This document shows positions 16,371 to 24,974 of a DNA stretch of 49,167 bases, in pieces (positions within the stretch are counted from its first letter, which is position 1; the number at the start of each line of letters is the position of its first letter). The notes beneath the pieces were generated by a model. That model had not been told where the DNA came from. It worked only from the letters and a program-made list of their open reading frames with translations, and made no database searches. The translations under genes and the position numbers were made by a program. This DNA comes from JANWKA01 sp035533815 (GTDB lineage: Bacteria; Bacteroidota; Bacteroidia; Chitinophagales; Chitinophagaceae): the NCBI GenBank assembly GCA_035533815.1, contig DATLTB010000089.1:1-49167 (forward strand), in the 5' to 3' direction.

Positions 16371-18008
16371 TCAATAATCCATTCCCATTCCACCACCACC
16401 CGGAGGCATGGCCGGGGCAGCAGATTTGGGTTCGGGTTTGTCAGCCACAACGCATTCTGTAGTCAGCAACATTCCGGCAATGGAAGCTGCATTTTCCAGG
16501 GCGATACGGGTGACCTTGGTGGGGTCAATGACTCCAGCGGCGAACAACTTTTCATATTGTTCCGTCCGGGCATTGAATCCGAAATCTCCCTTGCCCTCTT
16601 TCACTTTTTGTACGACAATACTGCCTTCGATACCGCTGTTGACCACGATCTGGCGAAGCGGTTCTTCAATGGCCCTTTTGACAATGGCGATGCCGGTATT
16701 TTCGTCTTCATTGATCCCCTTGAGTTTTTCCAGGGATTCAATGGCACGGATATAGGCTACTCCTCCACCGGTTACAATGCCTTCCTCGACAGCGGCACGG
16801 GTGGAATGGAGGGCATCATCAACCCTGTCTTTTTTCTCCTTCATCTCCATTTCAGTGGCGGCACCTACATAGAGTACAGCGACTCCGCCGCTCAGTTTGG
16901 CCAGCCTTTCCTGAAGTTTTTCCTTATCATAGTCTGAAGTGGTGACTTCGATCTGGGCCTTGATCTGGTTGATCCGGGAAGTGATATCGGCTTTTTTGCC
17001 TTTACCGCCTACAATGGTGGTGTTATCCTTGTCGATGGTAACGGATTCAGCCCTGCCCAGGTAAGTCAGGTCTGCATTTTCCAACTTATATCCCAATTCT
17101 TCAGAAATCACCAGGCCTGCGGTCAGTACAGCCAGGTCCTGAAGCATATCTTTGCGGCGGTCTCCGAAACCGGGTGCCTTTACGGCAGCCACTTTCAATG
17201 TGCCGCGTAGCTTGTTGACCACCAGGGTGGCCAGGGCTTCCCCTTCCAGGTCCTCGGCTATGATCAGGAGCGGGGCACTCTGCTGGGCTACTTTTTCAAG
17301 GATGTGGAGGATATCCTTCATGGTACTGATCTTTTTGTCATAGATCAGGATATACGGATTTTCAAGATCCGCCTCCATCTTTTCACTGTTGGTCACAAAA
17401 TAAGGGGACAGATATCCGCGGTCAAACTGCATACCTTCCACTACTTCAACCGTGGTGTCGGTGCTCTTGGCTTCTTCTACGGTGATCACTCCGTCCTTAG
17501 TTACTTTCTGCATGGCTTCTGCGATCAGTTTTCCGATCTCGGAATCATTATTGGCAGAAAGGGCAGCTATCTGTTCAATCTTCTTGGTGTCATTGCCTAC
17601 TTTCTCAGACTGTTTACGCAGATGGTCGACAACAGCTTTAACAGCTTTATCGATTCCCCGTTTCAGGTCCATTGGGTTGGCGCCGGCAGCTACATTTTTC
17701 AGCCCTTCACTGATGATGGACTGAGCCAGTACCGTAGCCGTTGTAGTACCATCCCCAGCGATATCGGCAGTCTTGGAAGCGACTTCCTTAACCATCTGGG
17801 CTCCCATATTTTCAATGGGATCTTCAAGTTCGATTTCCTTGGCCACAGTCACACCGTCTTTCGTGATGGTGGGGGCGCCGTATTTTTTTTCAAGGACCAC
17901 ATTGCGGCCTTTGGGGCCAAGGGTCACTTTAACGGCATTGGCCAGGGTATCTACGCCCTTTTTCATTTTATTGCGGGCCTCGACTTCAAAAAATAATTGT
18001 TTAGCCAT
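16371..18008 (-). CDS. groL: Chaperonin GroEL (Hsp60)
   Basis: A 545-residue chaperonin subunit forming the double heptameric ring that folds proteins with GroES and ATP. It is full length. Hallmarks: the N-terminal AKQLFFEVEARNKMKKGV, the nucleotide-binding LGPKGRNVVLEKKYG and GDGTTTATVLAQ, the apical segment KISTMKDILHILE, and the Gly/Met-rich tail ending GGGGMGMDY. It follows groES by 55 bases on the same strand and ends with a strong terminator. Confidence 0.99.
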   Translation of the reverse strand: MAKQLFFEVEARNKMKKGVDTLANAVKVTLGPKGRNVVLEKKYGAPTITKDGVTVAKEIELEDPIENMGAQMVKEVASKTADIAGDGTTTATVLAQSIISEGLKNVAAGANPMDLKRGIDKAVKAVVDHLRKQSEKVGNDTKKIEQIAALSANNDSEIGKLIAEAMQKVTKDGVITVEEAKSTDTTVEVVEGMQFDRGYLSPYFVTNSEKMEADLENPYILIYDKKISTMKDILHILEKVAQQSAPLLIIAEDLEGEALATLVVNKLRGTLKVAAVKAPGFGDRRKDMLQDLAVLTAGLVISEELGYKLENADLTYLGRAESVTIDKDNTTIVGGKGKKADITSRINQIKAQIEVTTSDYDKEKLQERLAKLSGGVAVLYVGAATEMEMKEKKDRVDDALHSTRAAVEEGIVTGGGVAYIRAIESLEKLKGINEDENTGIAIVKRAIEEPLRQIVVNSGIEGSIVVQKVKEGKGDFGFNARTEQYEKLFAAGVIDPTKVTRIALENAASIAGMLLTTECVVADKPEPKSAAPAMPPGGGGMGMDY

Positions 18009-18063
18009 AATTAATTTAAGTTTTAAATGTGGAATAATTGCAGGTTACTGGTATTCAGGAAAA

Positions 18064-18345
18064 TTACATTACAGCCAGGATATCGGATTCCCGCATAATC
18101 AGGTAATCTTCCCCTTCGTAGGAAATCTCAGTGCCTGAGTATTTGCCGTAAAGAACACTGTCTCCAACCTTCACCGTGACAGGTTCATCCTTTTTACCTG
18201 GGCCAGCCGCAACGACTGTACCTCTTTGTGGTTTCTCCTTGGCGGTATCCGGAATGATAATGCCTCCCTTGGTTTTTTCTTCTCCTTGTGCGGGTTTAAC
18301 AATGACCCGGTCAGCTAAAGGTTTAATGCTTAATTTTTTACTCAT
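18064..18345 (-). CDS. groS: Co-chaperonin GroES (Hsp10)
   Basis: A 93-residue lid subunit of the GroEL-GroES machine. Typical segments: IKPLADRVIVKP, the mobile loop EKTKGGIIIPDTAKEKPQ, the GPGKKD roof region and VLYGKYSGTEI. It is the first gene of the groESL operon. No CIRCE element (TTAGCACTC-N9-GAGTGCTAA) is seen upstream; other repeats at 18454-18515 may be the regulatory site. Confidence 0.98.
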   Translation of the reverse strand: MSKKLSIKPLADRVIVKPAQGEEKTKGGIIIPDTAKEKPQRGTVVAAGPGKKDEPVTVKVGDSVLYGKYSGTEISYEGEDYLIMRESDILAVM

Positions 18346-18680
18346 AGTTATAGAATTTAGATTAGATAAGATGAAGATATCTGTTTAAGAGGTACTGCCA
18401 TAATTATGCCATTACCTGGTTAAAGACATTTTTGCAGTTTAAATTTGGAGTAGGACAAAAGTGCCGTTTACCCCGACAAATTGTACAGAAAAAATGGCAG
18501 TTTGTCTAAATGCCAAGGACCTTACAGCAGATTTACGGCTAGTGCCCAATATATTATTTTAAGGCATTATATCATTTTTCATTCCAGGATGGGGAATGTC
18601 CTGTAATCTGGATTTTATCCGGTCAATGGTGGATAAACCTTATTTTGCCCTGAATTTGACAAAAGCAGTTCTTTGAGCAG
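18346..18680. other. Divergent regulatory region between groES and nusB
   Basis: 335 bases with no coding capacity. It contains two direct GACAAA units (18454-18459, 18475-18480), an inverted TTTGTC (18501-18506), and an inverted repeat TGGCA-N11-TGCCA (18495-18515). For groES the best -7 candidate is CACTTTTG on the minus strand (18460-18453), a one-base mismatch to TAnnTTTG. No exact TAnnTTTG was found for nusB. Confidence 0.5.
18495..18515. repeat. Inverted repeat upstream of groESL
   Basis: TGGCA and TGCCA arms are separated by 11 bases that include a TTTGTC. Together with two GACAAA units further towards groES, it makes a plausible operator or alternative promoter for heat-shock control. 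This is inference from position and symmetry only. Confidence 0.4.
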
Positions 18681-19604
18681 ATGATCAGCCGAAAACATAT
18701 CAGGGCAAAAGTGATGCAAACACTGTATATCCAGAACAGTCTGGGTGATGAAGCCCCGTCTGTGTCCGTCGCCGAGAAAAACCTGCTGGAGAACCTGGAC
18801 CAGGCAGAGACCATTTTTACCTACTTGCTATATGTCAGCCTGCAGGTTGCCCAGTTTGCACGGACCGATGCCAGTTCCCGGGCTTCCCGTCGCATCCTCG
18901 AGGAAGGCGACCTGCACGTCAACACCAAAATTGCAGGTAACCTGTTGCTCAGCCGGTTGGAAAAAGATCCAGGCTTTAGCAGTCAGGTGGACCAGCATCA
19001 CCTCGCTGCTATGACCGACCGGAACCTGGTTAAAAAATTATACCGGGAACTTTCCTCTGCAGTTCCCTATAAGGATTATACAAACCAATCGGCAAGGACA
19101 CCGAAAGAGGATCATCAGATCCTGGTTTATCTTTTCACGGAAATCCTGGTAAAAAGTGAGGCCCTGGACCAGCATCTGGAAGAGCATTTTATTCACTGGC
19201 CGGATAATCGGGAAATGATGTGGCAGTTCATAAATAATTTTCTGGATAGACCAGGTGCTTTCCATTTTGGGGAACTCATCAGCCGGGAGAAGATCCGTTA
19301 TGCCCGGGAACTACTGGCCGCTGTGTTAGTTAAGCAAAACTATTGTCTGGAGTTGATCCGCCCGAAGCTGCAAAACTGGGATGCAGACCGGATTGCAGTC
19401 ATAGACATGATTATCATGCAGATGGGTATTTGTGAATTCCTGTATTTCCCGACCATACCTGCCAAAGTCACCATTAATGTATATATTGATCTGGCCAAGA
19501 TATACAGTACCCCCCAGAGCGGGCAGTTCGTCAATGGCATATTGGATAGTATATTTAAGGAACTGGAAACTGGGGGAGGGATCAACAAAACGTCAACCCC
19601 ATAA
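18681..19604 (+). CDS. nusB: Transcription antitermination factor NusB
   Basis: A 307-residue NusB, the RNA-binding partner of NusE/S10 in antitermination on rRNA operons. The first residues (SRKHIRAKVMQTLY) and the C-terminal half (about 165-300: NWDADRIAVIDMIIMQMG, PAKVTINVYIDLAKIYS, FVNGILDSIFKEL) match the NusB fold. It is about twice the length of the proteobacterial protein because of a helical insertion between; long NusB forms are usual in Bacteroidota. It leads a plus-strand group with yajC and coaE, divergent from groESL. Confidence 0.93.
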   Translation: MISRKHIRAKVMQTLYIQNSLGDEAPSVSVAEKNLLENLDQAETIFTYLLYVSLQVAQFARTDASSRASRRILEEGDLHVNTKIAGNLLLSRLEKDPGFSSQVDQHHLAAMTDRNLVKKLYRELSSAVPYKDYTNQSARTPKEDHQILVYLFTEILVKSEALDQHLEEHFIHWPDNREMMWQFINNFLDRPGAFHFGELISREKIRYARELLAAVLVKQNYCLELIRPKLQNWDADRIAVIDMIIMQMGICEFLYFPTIPAKVTINVYIDLAKIYSTPQSGQFVNGILDSIFKELETGGGINKTSTP

Positions 19605-19622
19605 TTAATACCCTAAAAACAT

Positions 19623-19630
19623 TACTTTTG
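19623..19630 (+). promoter_or_regulatory. -7 element between nusB and yajC
   Basis: TACTTTTG matches TAnnTTTG. It lies 18 bases after the nusB stop and could drive the small ORF at 19663 and yajC-coaE. Confidence 0.5.
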
Positions 19631-19662
19631 TGGTTGCGGTTACCCCTGCCAGCAAGGGTAAA

Positions 19663-19809
19663 ATGCTGAATCCGGTCAAATCGCGGCTAACCGGGGCAAT
19701 CCAGGGGATGATCAATAATAAAAAACCGGAATGTAAATGGGCCTGTTTTGATTGTGGGGAATATCAGGGCAGGATTGGGTCGCCTGACCATCACTTTTCA
19801 TGTAATTAA
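19663..19809 (+). CDS. Possible small cysteine-rich protein
   Basis: I do not recognise this ORF. From ATG 19663 it gives 48 residues; the open frame extends back to GTG 19630, whose G is the last base of a -7 box. The N-terminal half is basic and contains MLNPVKSRL and MINNKKPE. The C-terminal half holds four Cys and two adjacent His (ECKWACFDCGEY, then PDHHFSCN), which could bind a metal. It sits 17 bases before yajC. In favour: the promoter spacing, coding-like codon choice and the clustered cysteines. Against: short length and no known family. It could instead be a remnant or part of the yajC leader. Confidence 0.35.
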   Translation: MLNPVKSRLTGAIQGMINNKKPECKWACFDCGEYQGRIGSPDHHFSCN

Positions 19810-19826
19810 ACCTGAATTAATAGTAT

Positions 19827-20177
19827 ATGCTGTATTCTACCTATTCTAATCTGCTGATGACCCCCGCCGGGGGATCGGGCAATCCTACGGGCACGATCAT
19901 ATTCATGGCCCTTTTCGTATTTATCCTGTATTTTTTCATGTTGCGCCCCCAATCCAAGAAGGCTAAACTGCAGAAGCAATTCAATGAAGGCATCCAGAAA
20001 GGGGACAAGATTGTGACGATTGCCGGGATACACGGAAGGATTACCAAAGTGAATGAAGACGGCACCATCCAGATAGAGGTGGGTCCCGGTACTTTCATGA
20101 CTATTGAGAAATCTGCCATTTCCATGGAATACACCCAAACCATGACCAAACGTTCAGAGGATAAAACAAAATCCTGA
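19827..20177 (+). CDS. yajC: Preprotein translocase subunit YajC
   Basis: A 116-residue accessory subunit of the SecDF-YajC complex that assists Sec-dependent export. There is a single membrane segment (about residues 25-44, TIIFMALFVFILYFFMLRP) and the family-specific MLRPQSKKAK immediately after it. The cytoplasmic domain follows, with GDKIVTIAGIHGRITKV. Its partner secDF is in the same window but about 6 kb away. It lies between nusB and coaE on the plus strand. Confidence 0.95.
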   Translation: MLYSTYSNLLMTPAGGSGNPTGTIIFMALFVFILYFFMLRPQSKKAKLQKQFNEGIQKGDKIVTIAGIHGRITKVNEDGTIQIEVGPGTFMTIEKSAISMEYTQTMTKRSEDKTKS

Positions 20178-20251
20178 CGATTACCTACCCAACCTGAATA
20201 ATCCAGGGGCCAGTGGTGCATGTAGCAGGGCCTCTTTACTGAAAACTGACT

Positions 20252-20848
20252 ATGCTGAAAGTCGGTATTACAGGTGGCATTGGCTCTGGTAAATCCACCG
20301 TCTGCCATATTTTTACCCTGCTCGGCATTCCTGTTTACCAGGCTGACCTGGCTGCCCGGGAGTTAATGGAATCGGATCCCGGATTAATGGCCTCTTTACG
20401 CAGTTCATTCGGAGAGCAGGTATACCGGACCGGAAAAATTGACCGGCAATTCCTGGGCAGAATAGTTTTTACCCACCCGGAGTCATTGCAGTTGCTCAAT
20501 GGCCTGGTACACCCCGTTGTGCTACGCCATGCCCAAGACTGGATTAACCAGCAACAGGGTCCCTACGTGATCCGGGAAGCTGCCCTGATGGTCGAAAGCG
20601 GCGCTTTCAGACAGGTCGATCTCCTGGTGGGTATTTCGGCGCCCCAGCCATTGCGGATCAGGCGGGCCATGAAAAGGGATGGTCTGACCAGGGAGGAAGT
20701 CCTGCAGCGGATCAGGCAGCAAATGCCTGAAGACCAGAAAATGGCGCGTTGTGAATACCTTCTTTACAACGACGAAAAACAACTGCTTATCCCCCAGGTG
20801 CTTGATCTGCATAACCAACTGCTGGAAAAAACAAAACAGCTTCTTTAA
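20252..20848 (+). CDS. coaE: Dephospho-CoA kinase
   Basis: A 198-residue enzyme for the last step of coenzyme A synthesis, phosphorylating the 3'-hydroxyl of dephospho-CoA with ATP. The P-loop GITGGIGSGKST (residues 5-16) opens the protein, followed by the substrate-site region VYQADLAARELM and the lid/CoA region (HPVVLRHAQDW). Length is normal. It begins 74 bases after yajC. The stop faces that of the convergent beta-propeller gene. Confidence 0.95.
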   Translation: MLKVGITGGIGSGKSTVCHIFTLLGIPVYQADLAARELMESDPGLMASLRSSFGEQVYRTGKIDRQFLGRIVFTHPESLQLLNGLVHPVVLRHAQDWINQQQGPYVIREAALMVESGAFRQVDLLVGISAPQPLRIRRAMKRDGLTREEVLQRIRQQMPEDQKMARCEYLLYNDEKQLLIPQVLDLHNQLLEKTKQLL

Positions 20849-20910
20849 CTGCAAATTTTAACATGCCCCTACCCGGTTCCTGAATCCCAAAACGCAATCC
20901 CTGGACCCCT

Positions 20911-21921
20911 TCAATCTAAAATTTTATATACCACCAATTGAGCAGGTTTTCCCCCTGCCGCTCTTTCCGCGAGCAGGAGCAGCCGCAGGGCTGGGACCAA
21001 TAAGGCGGTACGCGCCCCTTTCCGGGTGGGGATTGCCCCAACCTGTTTCATTGTGCCAGCAGTCTGTAACCGGTATATATCCAGGAAACCCGCTCCGCAA
21101 CTGGCGAAAATGCTGCCGGACAGATAGTCGAAATACAGATCATCTGCATCCGGAGCCAGGGCATTTTCTGCGAGGATCTTTCCCGTCCTGTCATCTAAGG
21201 TGATCAGCCGGGAAGGGAACCGGTAGCCGATGTAAAGTTGGTGATGCGCAGTATCCATAGCCATGGGGAAATTACCCGCTGGCAAGGCCCTTCGCCAAGT
21301 TCCGACCACCTTCAAGTGTTGTTTATCCAATACAGCGGTCATTCCTGCATCCGGCAAATTGACAAAAATCCGGTTTCCCCCTTCATCCAGCTGAAAAGAT
21401 TCCGGATGGGCTGGTAACTGCACCAGGGCATTGACCAGGTGAGTATGGGCATCGATCACTGCGATCCCCCCATGGCCATACCCGACATACACTTTAATGC
21501 CCCCGGGGCCCAGCCGGACATTATCGGCATCACCGGATAACTGCACCATCCCCAGTTTCTGCCCTGTGCGGGCATTAAAAAAATCACATTTTCCGTTGCC
21601 TCCGTTGGCTACCATGACTTCATCAAACCGGGGGATATACACCACACCCTGCGGCCCATCCAACCCCCCGATACTGCGGATCAGCTTCCCTGTCCGCAAA
21701 TCCACTTCCTCCAGGGAATTATTACCCAATGCGGAGATATACACGACCCGGGTGGCCAGGTTAATATCCAAATGATCAATCCGACCCTTAATTCCAGTAA
21801 GGGGGATCATCCGGACTACCCGCAGCAGGTTGGTGCCAAAAGTTTGTTGTCCGGAACAACTGGACAGGCAGTTCAGCCCTGCCCATAATAAGGCAATGGC
21901 TTTTATGGGGAATGTGCTCAT
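20911..21921 (-). CDS. YncE-like beta-propeller lipoprotein
   Basis: A 336-residue secreted protein. The N-terminus is a lipoprotein signal (lipobox LSSC, about residue 22). The body consists of seven or so blade-like repeats of about 40 residues, each of the kind RVVYISALGNNSLEEVDLRTG, DEVMVANGGNGKCDFFN or IKVYVGYGHGGIAVIDAHT, as in the YncE/NHL-type 40-residue propellers. Such proteins act as binding platforms or, rarely, enzymes; the role here is unknown. It is not obviously linked with its neighbours; 126 bases separate it from the PhzF gene upstream on the same strand. Confidence 0.82.
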   Translation of the reverse strand: MSTFPIKAIALLWAGLNCLSSCSGQQTFGTNLLRVVRMIPLTGIKGRIDHLDINLATRVVYISALGNNSLEEVDLRTGKLIRSIGGLDGPQGVVYIPRFDEVMVANGGNGKCDFFNARTGQKLGMVQLSGDADNVRLGPGGIKVYVGYGHGGIAVIDAHTHLVNALVQLPAHPESFQLDEGGNRIFVNLPDAGMTAVLDKQHLKVVGTWRRALPAGNFPMAMDTAHHQLYIGYRFPSRLITLDDRTGKILAENALAPDADDLYFDYLSGSIFASCGAGFLDIYRLQTAGTMKQVGAIPTRKGARTALLVPALRLLLLAERAAGGKPAQLVVYKILD

Positions 21922-22047
21922 TTCTTAAGCGTTATTTCATGCTGCAGGCCCATCATCGCCCCGGCATCCTGATCAGGAAAATATCATTGGTTGATCATCA
22001 ACGTTTTCCGCAATAACCCGTATTCCTACCCGTGGATTGAAATTGGC

Positions 22048-22839
22048 TTAAAGGACCACTTCAATTCTTCCTTCCAGATACAGGGTGCATTTCCCCGAAA
22101 TCAATACCCGTTCACCGGAAAGGCGGCAAGTCAGGTATCCACCCCTGGCCGAGATCTGCCGGGCTTTTAAATTGGTCCTGCCCAGCACATCTGCCCAGTA
22201 AGGAGTAAGGGTAGTATGGGCAGAGCCGGTAACCGGATCTTCGTTTATCCCGCTCCTTGGGGCAAAAAAACGGGAAATAAAATCGACTTCATCTCCCGGT
22301 GCAGAGACGATAATACCCCGGGTGTTCACTTCTGCCAGTACCCGGAAATCCGCTGTAATCTGCCTGACTTCGCTTTCATTTTCCAGGATAACCAGAAAAT
22401 CGGATATTCCCCGGTAAACTGCCTTTGGGGTGACGGCTAATCCTTCGGACAGCGCTGCTGGCCAATTTTCCTGTTTTTCCGGCCGATCAGCAGGGAAATC
22501 CAGGGTAAGCTGACTGCCTTCCCGGCTTACTGACAATAAACCGCTTCGGGAATTAAACCGGATGATATGCCCAGGATGAGCAAGCTTCTCAAAGATAATA
22601 AAGGCACTGGCCAGGGTGGCATGTCCGCATAGATCCACTTCCCGCAACGGGGTAAACCACCTCAGATCAAAATCAAGTCCGTGAGAAACAAAAAATGCCG
22701 TCTCCGACAGGTTATTTTCTGCTGCAATGGCCTGCAGTAATGAGTCCGGAAGCCAGCTGTCCAGGGGACAGACTGCAGCCGGGTTACCCGAGAACAACCG
22801 GTCGGTAAAAGCATCTGCCTGATAAATAGGAATGGTCAT
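22048..22839 (-). CDS. PhzF-family isomerase
   Basis: A 263-residue member of the PhzF/diaminopimelate-epimerase-fold family. Markers are the opening IYQADAFTDRLFSGNPAAVC, the catalytic Glu in NNLSETAFF (Glu46), ELDLCGHATLAS-like VDLCGHATLAS, and the C-terminal EDPVTGSAHTTL. PhzF itself isomerises a dihydroxyanthranilate in phenazine synthesis, but most relatives are of unknown substrate, and no phenazine genes are nearby. It follows the aminotransferase by 28 bases, so the pair is likely one operon and may act on a related amino-acid-like substrate. Confidence 0.92.
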   Translation of the reverse strand: MTIPIYQADAFTDRLFSGNPAAVCPLDSWLPDSLLQAIAAENNLSETAFFVSHGLDFDLRWFTPLREVDLCGHATLASAFIIFEKLAHPGHIIRFNSRSGLLSVSREGSQLTLDFPADRPEKQENWPAALSEGLAVTPKAVYRGISDFLVILENESEVRQITADFRVLAEVNTRGIIVSAPGDEVDFISRFFAPRSGINEDPVTGSAHTTLTPYWADVLGRTNLKARQISARGGYLTCRLSGERVLISGKCTLYLEGRIEVVL

Positions 22840-22867
22840 TTTGACCGTTTTATCGGAGCCCCGGGAC

Positions 22868-24058
22868 TTAGTGCAGTTCCCCCAATGCCTGTGACATCCG
22901 GCTCATGGCTTCCTGGAGCTTCTCAATGGAAGCCGCATAGGAAAATCGGATGCAGCTGGGCTCCCCGAACGCGCTTCCGGATACCGTGGAAATCCTGCCT
23001 TTGTGCAGCAGGTACATACATAAGTCTTCCGCATCCCCAATCAGGGTCTGGCCATCGGTTTTCCCAAAATAAGCGCTGATTTGGGGAAATACATAAAATG
23101 CTCCCTGTGGTTCAATGATTTGTATACCGGGGATGGCCTTTAATGCAGAGACCATAAAATCCCTTCTTCTGCGAAATTCAGTGGTCATGGCTTCCGTAGG
23201 CCCCAGTTCTCCCCTTAATGCCGTGATACCGGCCCGCTGGGTAATCGAACAGGTTCCCGAAGTGAACTGGCTCTGGATCTTGTCGCAGGCCCTGGCCACA
23301 GAAAGTGGAGCGGCAATATACCCTAATCTCCATCCGGTCATGGCAAACCCCTTGCTCAGGCCATTGACAATGATGAGCCGGTCTTTGAGAAAATCGAACT
23401 GTCCGATACTTTCGTGGCGTCCGGTATAGTTGATATATTCATAGATCTCATCAGAGATAATGAATACCCGGGGATGTTTTTCAAAAACAGCCGCAAGGCC
23501 TTGGAGTTCTTTTCCGGAATATACCGCACCAGTAGGATTACAGGGTGATGAAAATATGAACAGCCTTGATTTTTCTGTTAATGCCCCTTCCAACTGGGCG
23601 GGACTGATTTTGTACCCATTTTCCGCTGCGCCCCGAACAAACTTTACGGTGCCCCTGGCCAGCCGGGCAATATCTGCATAACTTACCCAGTAAGGAGTAG
23701 GTATGATAACCTCATCTCCTTCATCAATGATGCTCAGCATGGTATTGGCAATGCTTTGCTTAGCCCCTGTGGACACCACCACCTGATCCATGGTGAAGGA
23801 TAGTCCATTATCTCTTTTCAGCTTATAGATAATCGCTTCCCTCAGTTCGGTGTAACCGGACACGGGGGTATAGTGGGTATATCCTTCATCTATGGCTTTT
23901 TTGGCTGCTTCCCTGATATGGGAAGGGGTATCAAAATCAGGTTCTCCGATACTCAGGTCGATGACATCGATTCCTTTAGCCCTGAGTTCCCGGCTGAGCT
24001 TGGACATTTTAATGGTCTGTGGTTCTGAGACCCGGGTCAGGCGCTCGGCTAATTCCAT
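22868..24058 (-). CDS. PLP-dependent class I aminotransferase
   Basis: A 396-residue aspartate-aminotransferase-like enzyme (subgroup I-gamma type), exchanging amino groups between amino acids and 2-oxo acids. Seen: DLSIGEPDFDTP, HYTPVSGYTELREAI, the PCNPTGAVYS segment, SDEIYEYINY, and the PLP lysine in GLSKGFAMTGWR (Lys236) with the carboxylate-binding arginine near the C-terminus (CIRFSYA). Length is normal. It is first in a two-gene unit with the PhzF protein, with its own -7 element. Aspartate or prephenate as substrate is plausible but not decided by sequence. Confidence 0.95.
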   Translation of the reverse strand: MELAERLTRVSEPQTIKMSKLSRELRAKGIDVIDLSIGEPDFDTPSHIREAAKKAIDEGYTHYTPVSGYTELREAIIYKLKRDNGLSFTMDQVVVSTGAKQSIANTMLSIIDEGDEVIIPTPYWVSYADIARLARGTVKFVRGAAENGYKISPAQLEGALTEKSRLFIFSSPCNPTGAVYSGKELQGLAAVFEKHPRVFIISDEIYEYINYTGRHESIGQFDFLKDRLIIVNGLSKGFAMTGWRLGYIAAPLSVARACDKIQSQFTSGTCSITQRAGITALRGELGPTEAMTTEFRRRRDFMVSALKAIPGIQIIEPQGAFYVFPQISAYFGKTDGQTLIGDAEDLCMYLLHKGRISTVSGSAFGEPSCIRFSYAASIEKLQEAMSRMSQALGELH

Positions 24059-24082
24059 AAAAGATCAGGATTTTTGGCCGGG

Positions 24083-24090
24083 CAAAGGTA
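24083..24090 (-). promoter_or_regulatory. -7 element of the aminotransferase-PhzF unit
   Basis: On the minus strand TACCTTTG matches TAnnTTTG and lies 24 bases before the aminotransferase start codon. No clear -33 element. Confidence 0.5.
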
Positions 24091-24227
24091 AGAAAAAAAA
24101 CATGTGCTAAATATGGTTTATGATAATATGTGGCCGGAACTCCTAGGACTCTGCAAAGTCGGATCCAAGGGATTACCCGGATGGCCCCTAATCGTAAATT
24201 ACAAGAGATTTTCCTGTCAGCATCAGC

Positions 24228-24974
24228 TCAGAAATTTTCCACCATCCCGATCCGAAGGGCAGTGGAATCATGGGCGCCAGCGAAACCGGATGCAAAGAAG
24301 GTATAGATGTTACCGGCATTCAGGCTAATTTTTTTCAGGATTGAATCCGATTGCTGAGCTGATCTAAATTTAACGTCCAGCACATAGCTTCCTGCCCCAA
24401 CCTGCATAAAAGTGTCCAGCGCAGGGTCTTCCAGGTTATCCTGGAATTTCCGGCCTGAAAACCATTGGGTATTTCCCAGATAAACATCCATTTCACCACC
24501 CAGGTCTGGACAAAGATCCAGGAACCGGACATTGGCGCTTACCCGGGAGGTATTTTGGGGATTATCCCGGATGAACATCAGCAAACTTCTTGAAACCGTG
24601 GAATCATACAAAACCAGGGTGTACACTTCATCCGCGGTAATCATGGCTGACTGGGAGACAATGGAGGATTGGGAGCCTGCTGCATTCATGGCAAAGGTAT
24701 ACTTACCGGATGGATAGGTAATATAACCTGACGAACCGGAACCATAGGGATAAGGTCCCTGCTCAGCCAGCATGCCATTGGCGAAAACATCCAGTTCTGG
24801 TACATAGCAGTCTGCATTGATAAAACATACTCCCGAGCTGGAAGATGAACCAGAGGTTCCTGGAGGCAAAACCGTTTTCATGCAGGAAACCCATAAGGTG
24901 GCCATTACAGCGATCCATATTACCGGGACGGGTATCCCCAGTCTGCCGCCGGGGTCAGTAGTTCTGAGCGACAT
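24228..24974 (-). CDS. DUF4397 domain lipoprotein (second of a tandem pair)
   Basis: A 248-residue secreted protein with a hydrophobic signal (about 15-30) ending in WVSCM, a weak lipobox. The body has two DUF4397-type halves (FINADCYVPELDVFANG; VRFLDLCPDLGGEMDVYLGN), beta-rich and with the conserved end YTFFASGFAG. It is clearly a paralogue of the gene directly upstream, sharing the order of blocks and the C-terminal SGFAG motif, though strongly diverged. Its start codon lies inside the upstream gene (20-bp overlap), so translation is probably coupled. Function unknown; the domain is common in Bacteroidota surface proteins. Confidence 0.85.
   Translation of the reverse strand: MSLRTTDPGGRLGIPVPVIWIAVMATLWVSCMKTVLPPGTSGSSSSSGVCFINADCYVPELDVFANGMLAEQGPYPYGSGSSGYITYPSGKYTFAMNAAGSQSSIVSQSAMITADEVYTLVLYDSTVSRSLLMFIRDNPQNTSRVSANVRFLDLCPDLGGEMDVYLGNTQWFSGRKFQDNLEDPALDTFMQVGAGSYVLDVKFRSAQQSDSILKKISLNAGNIYTFFASGFAGAHDSTALRIGMVENF

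Noticed and set aside
17304..17996. A 230-residue plus-strand frame inside groEL
   Set aside because: It is fully antisense to the strongly conserved groEL and shows no recognisable features.
18346..18680. CIRCE element upstream of groES
   Set aside because: No TTAGCACTC/GAGTGCTAA pair is present.
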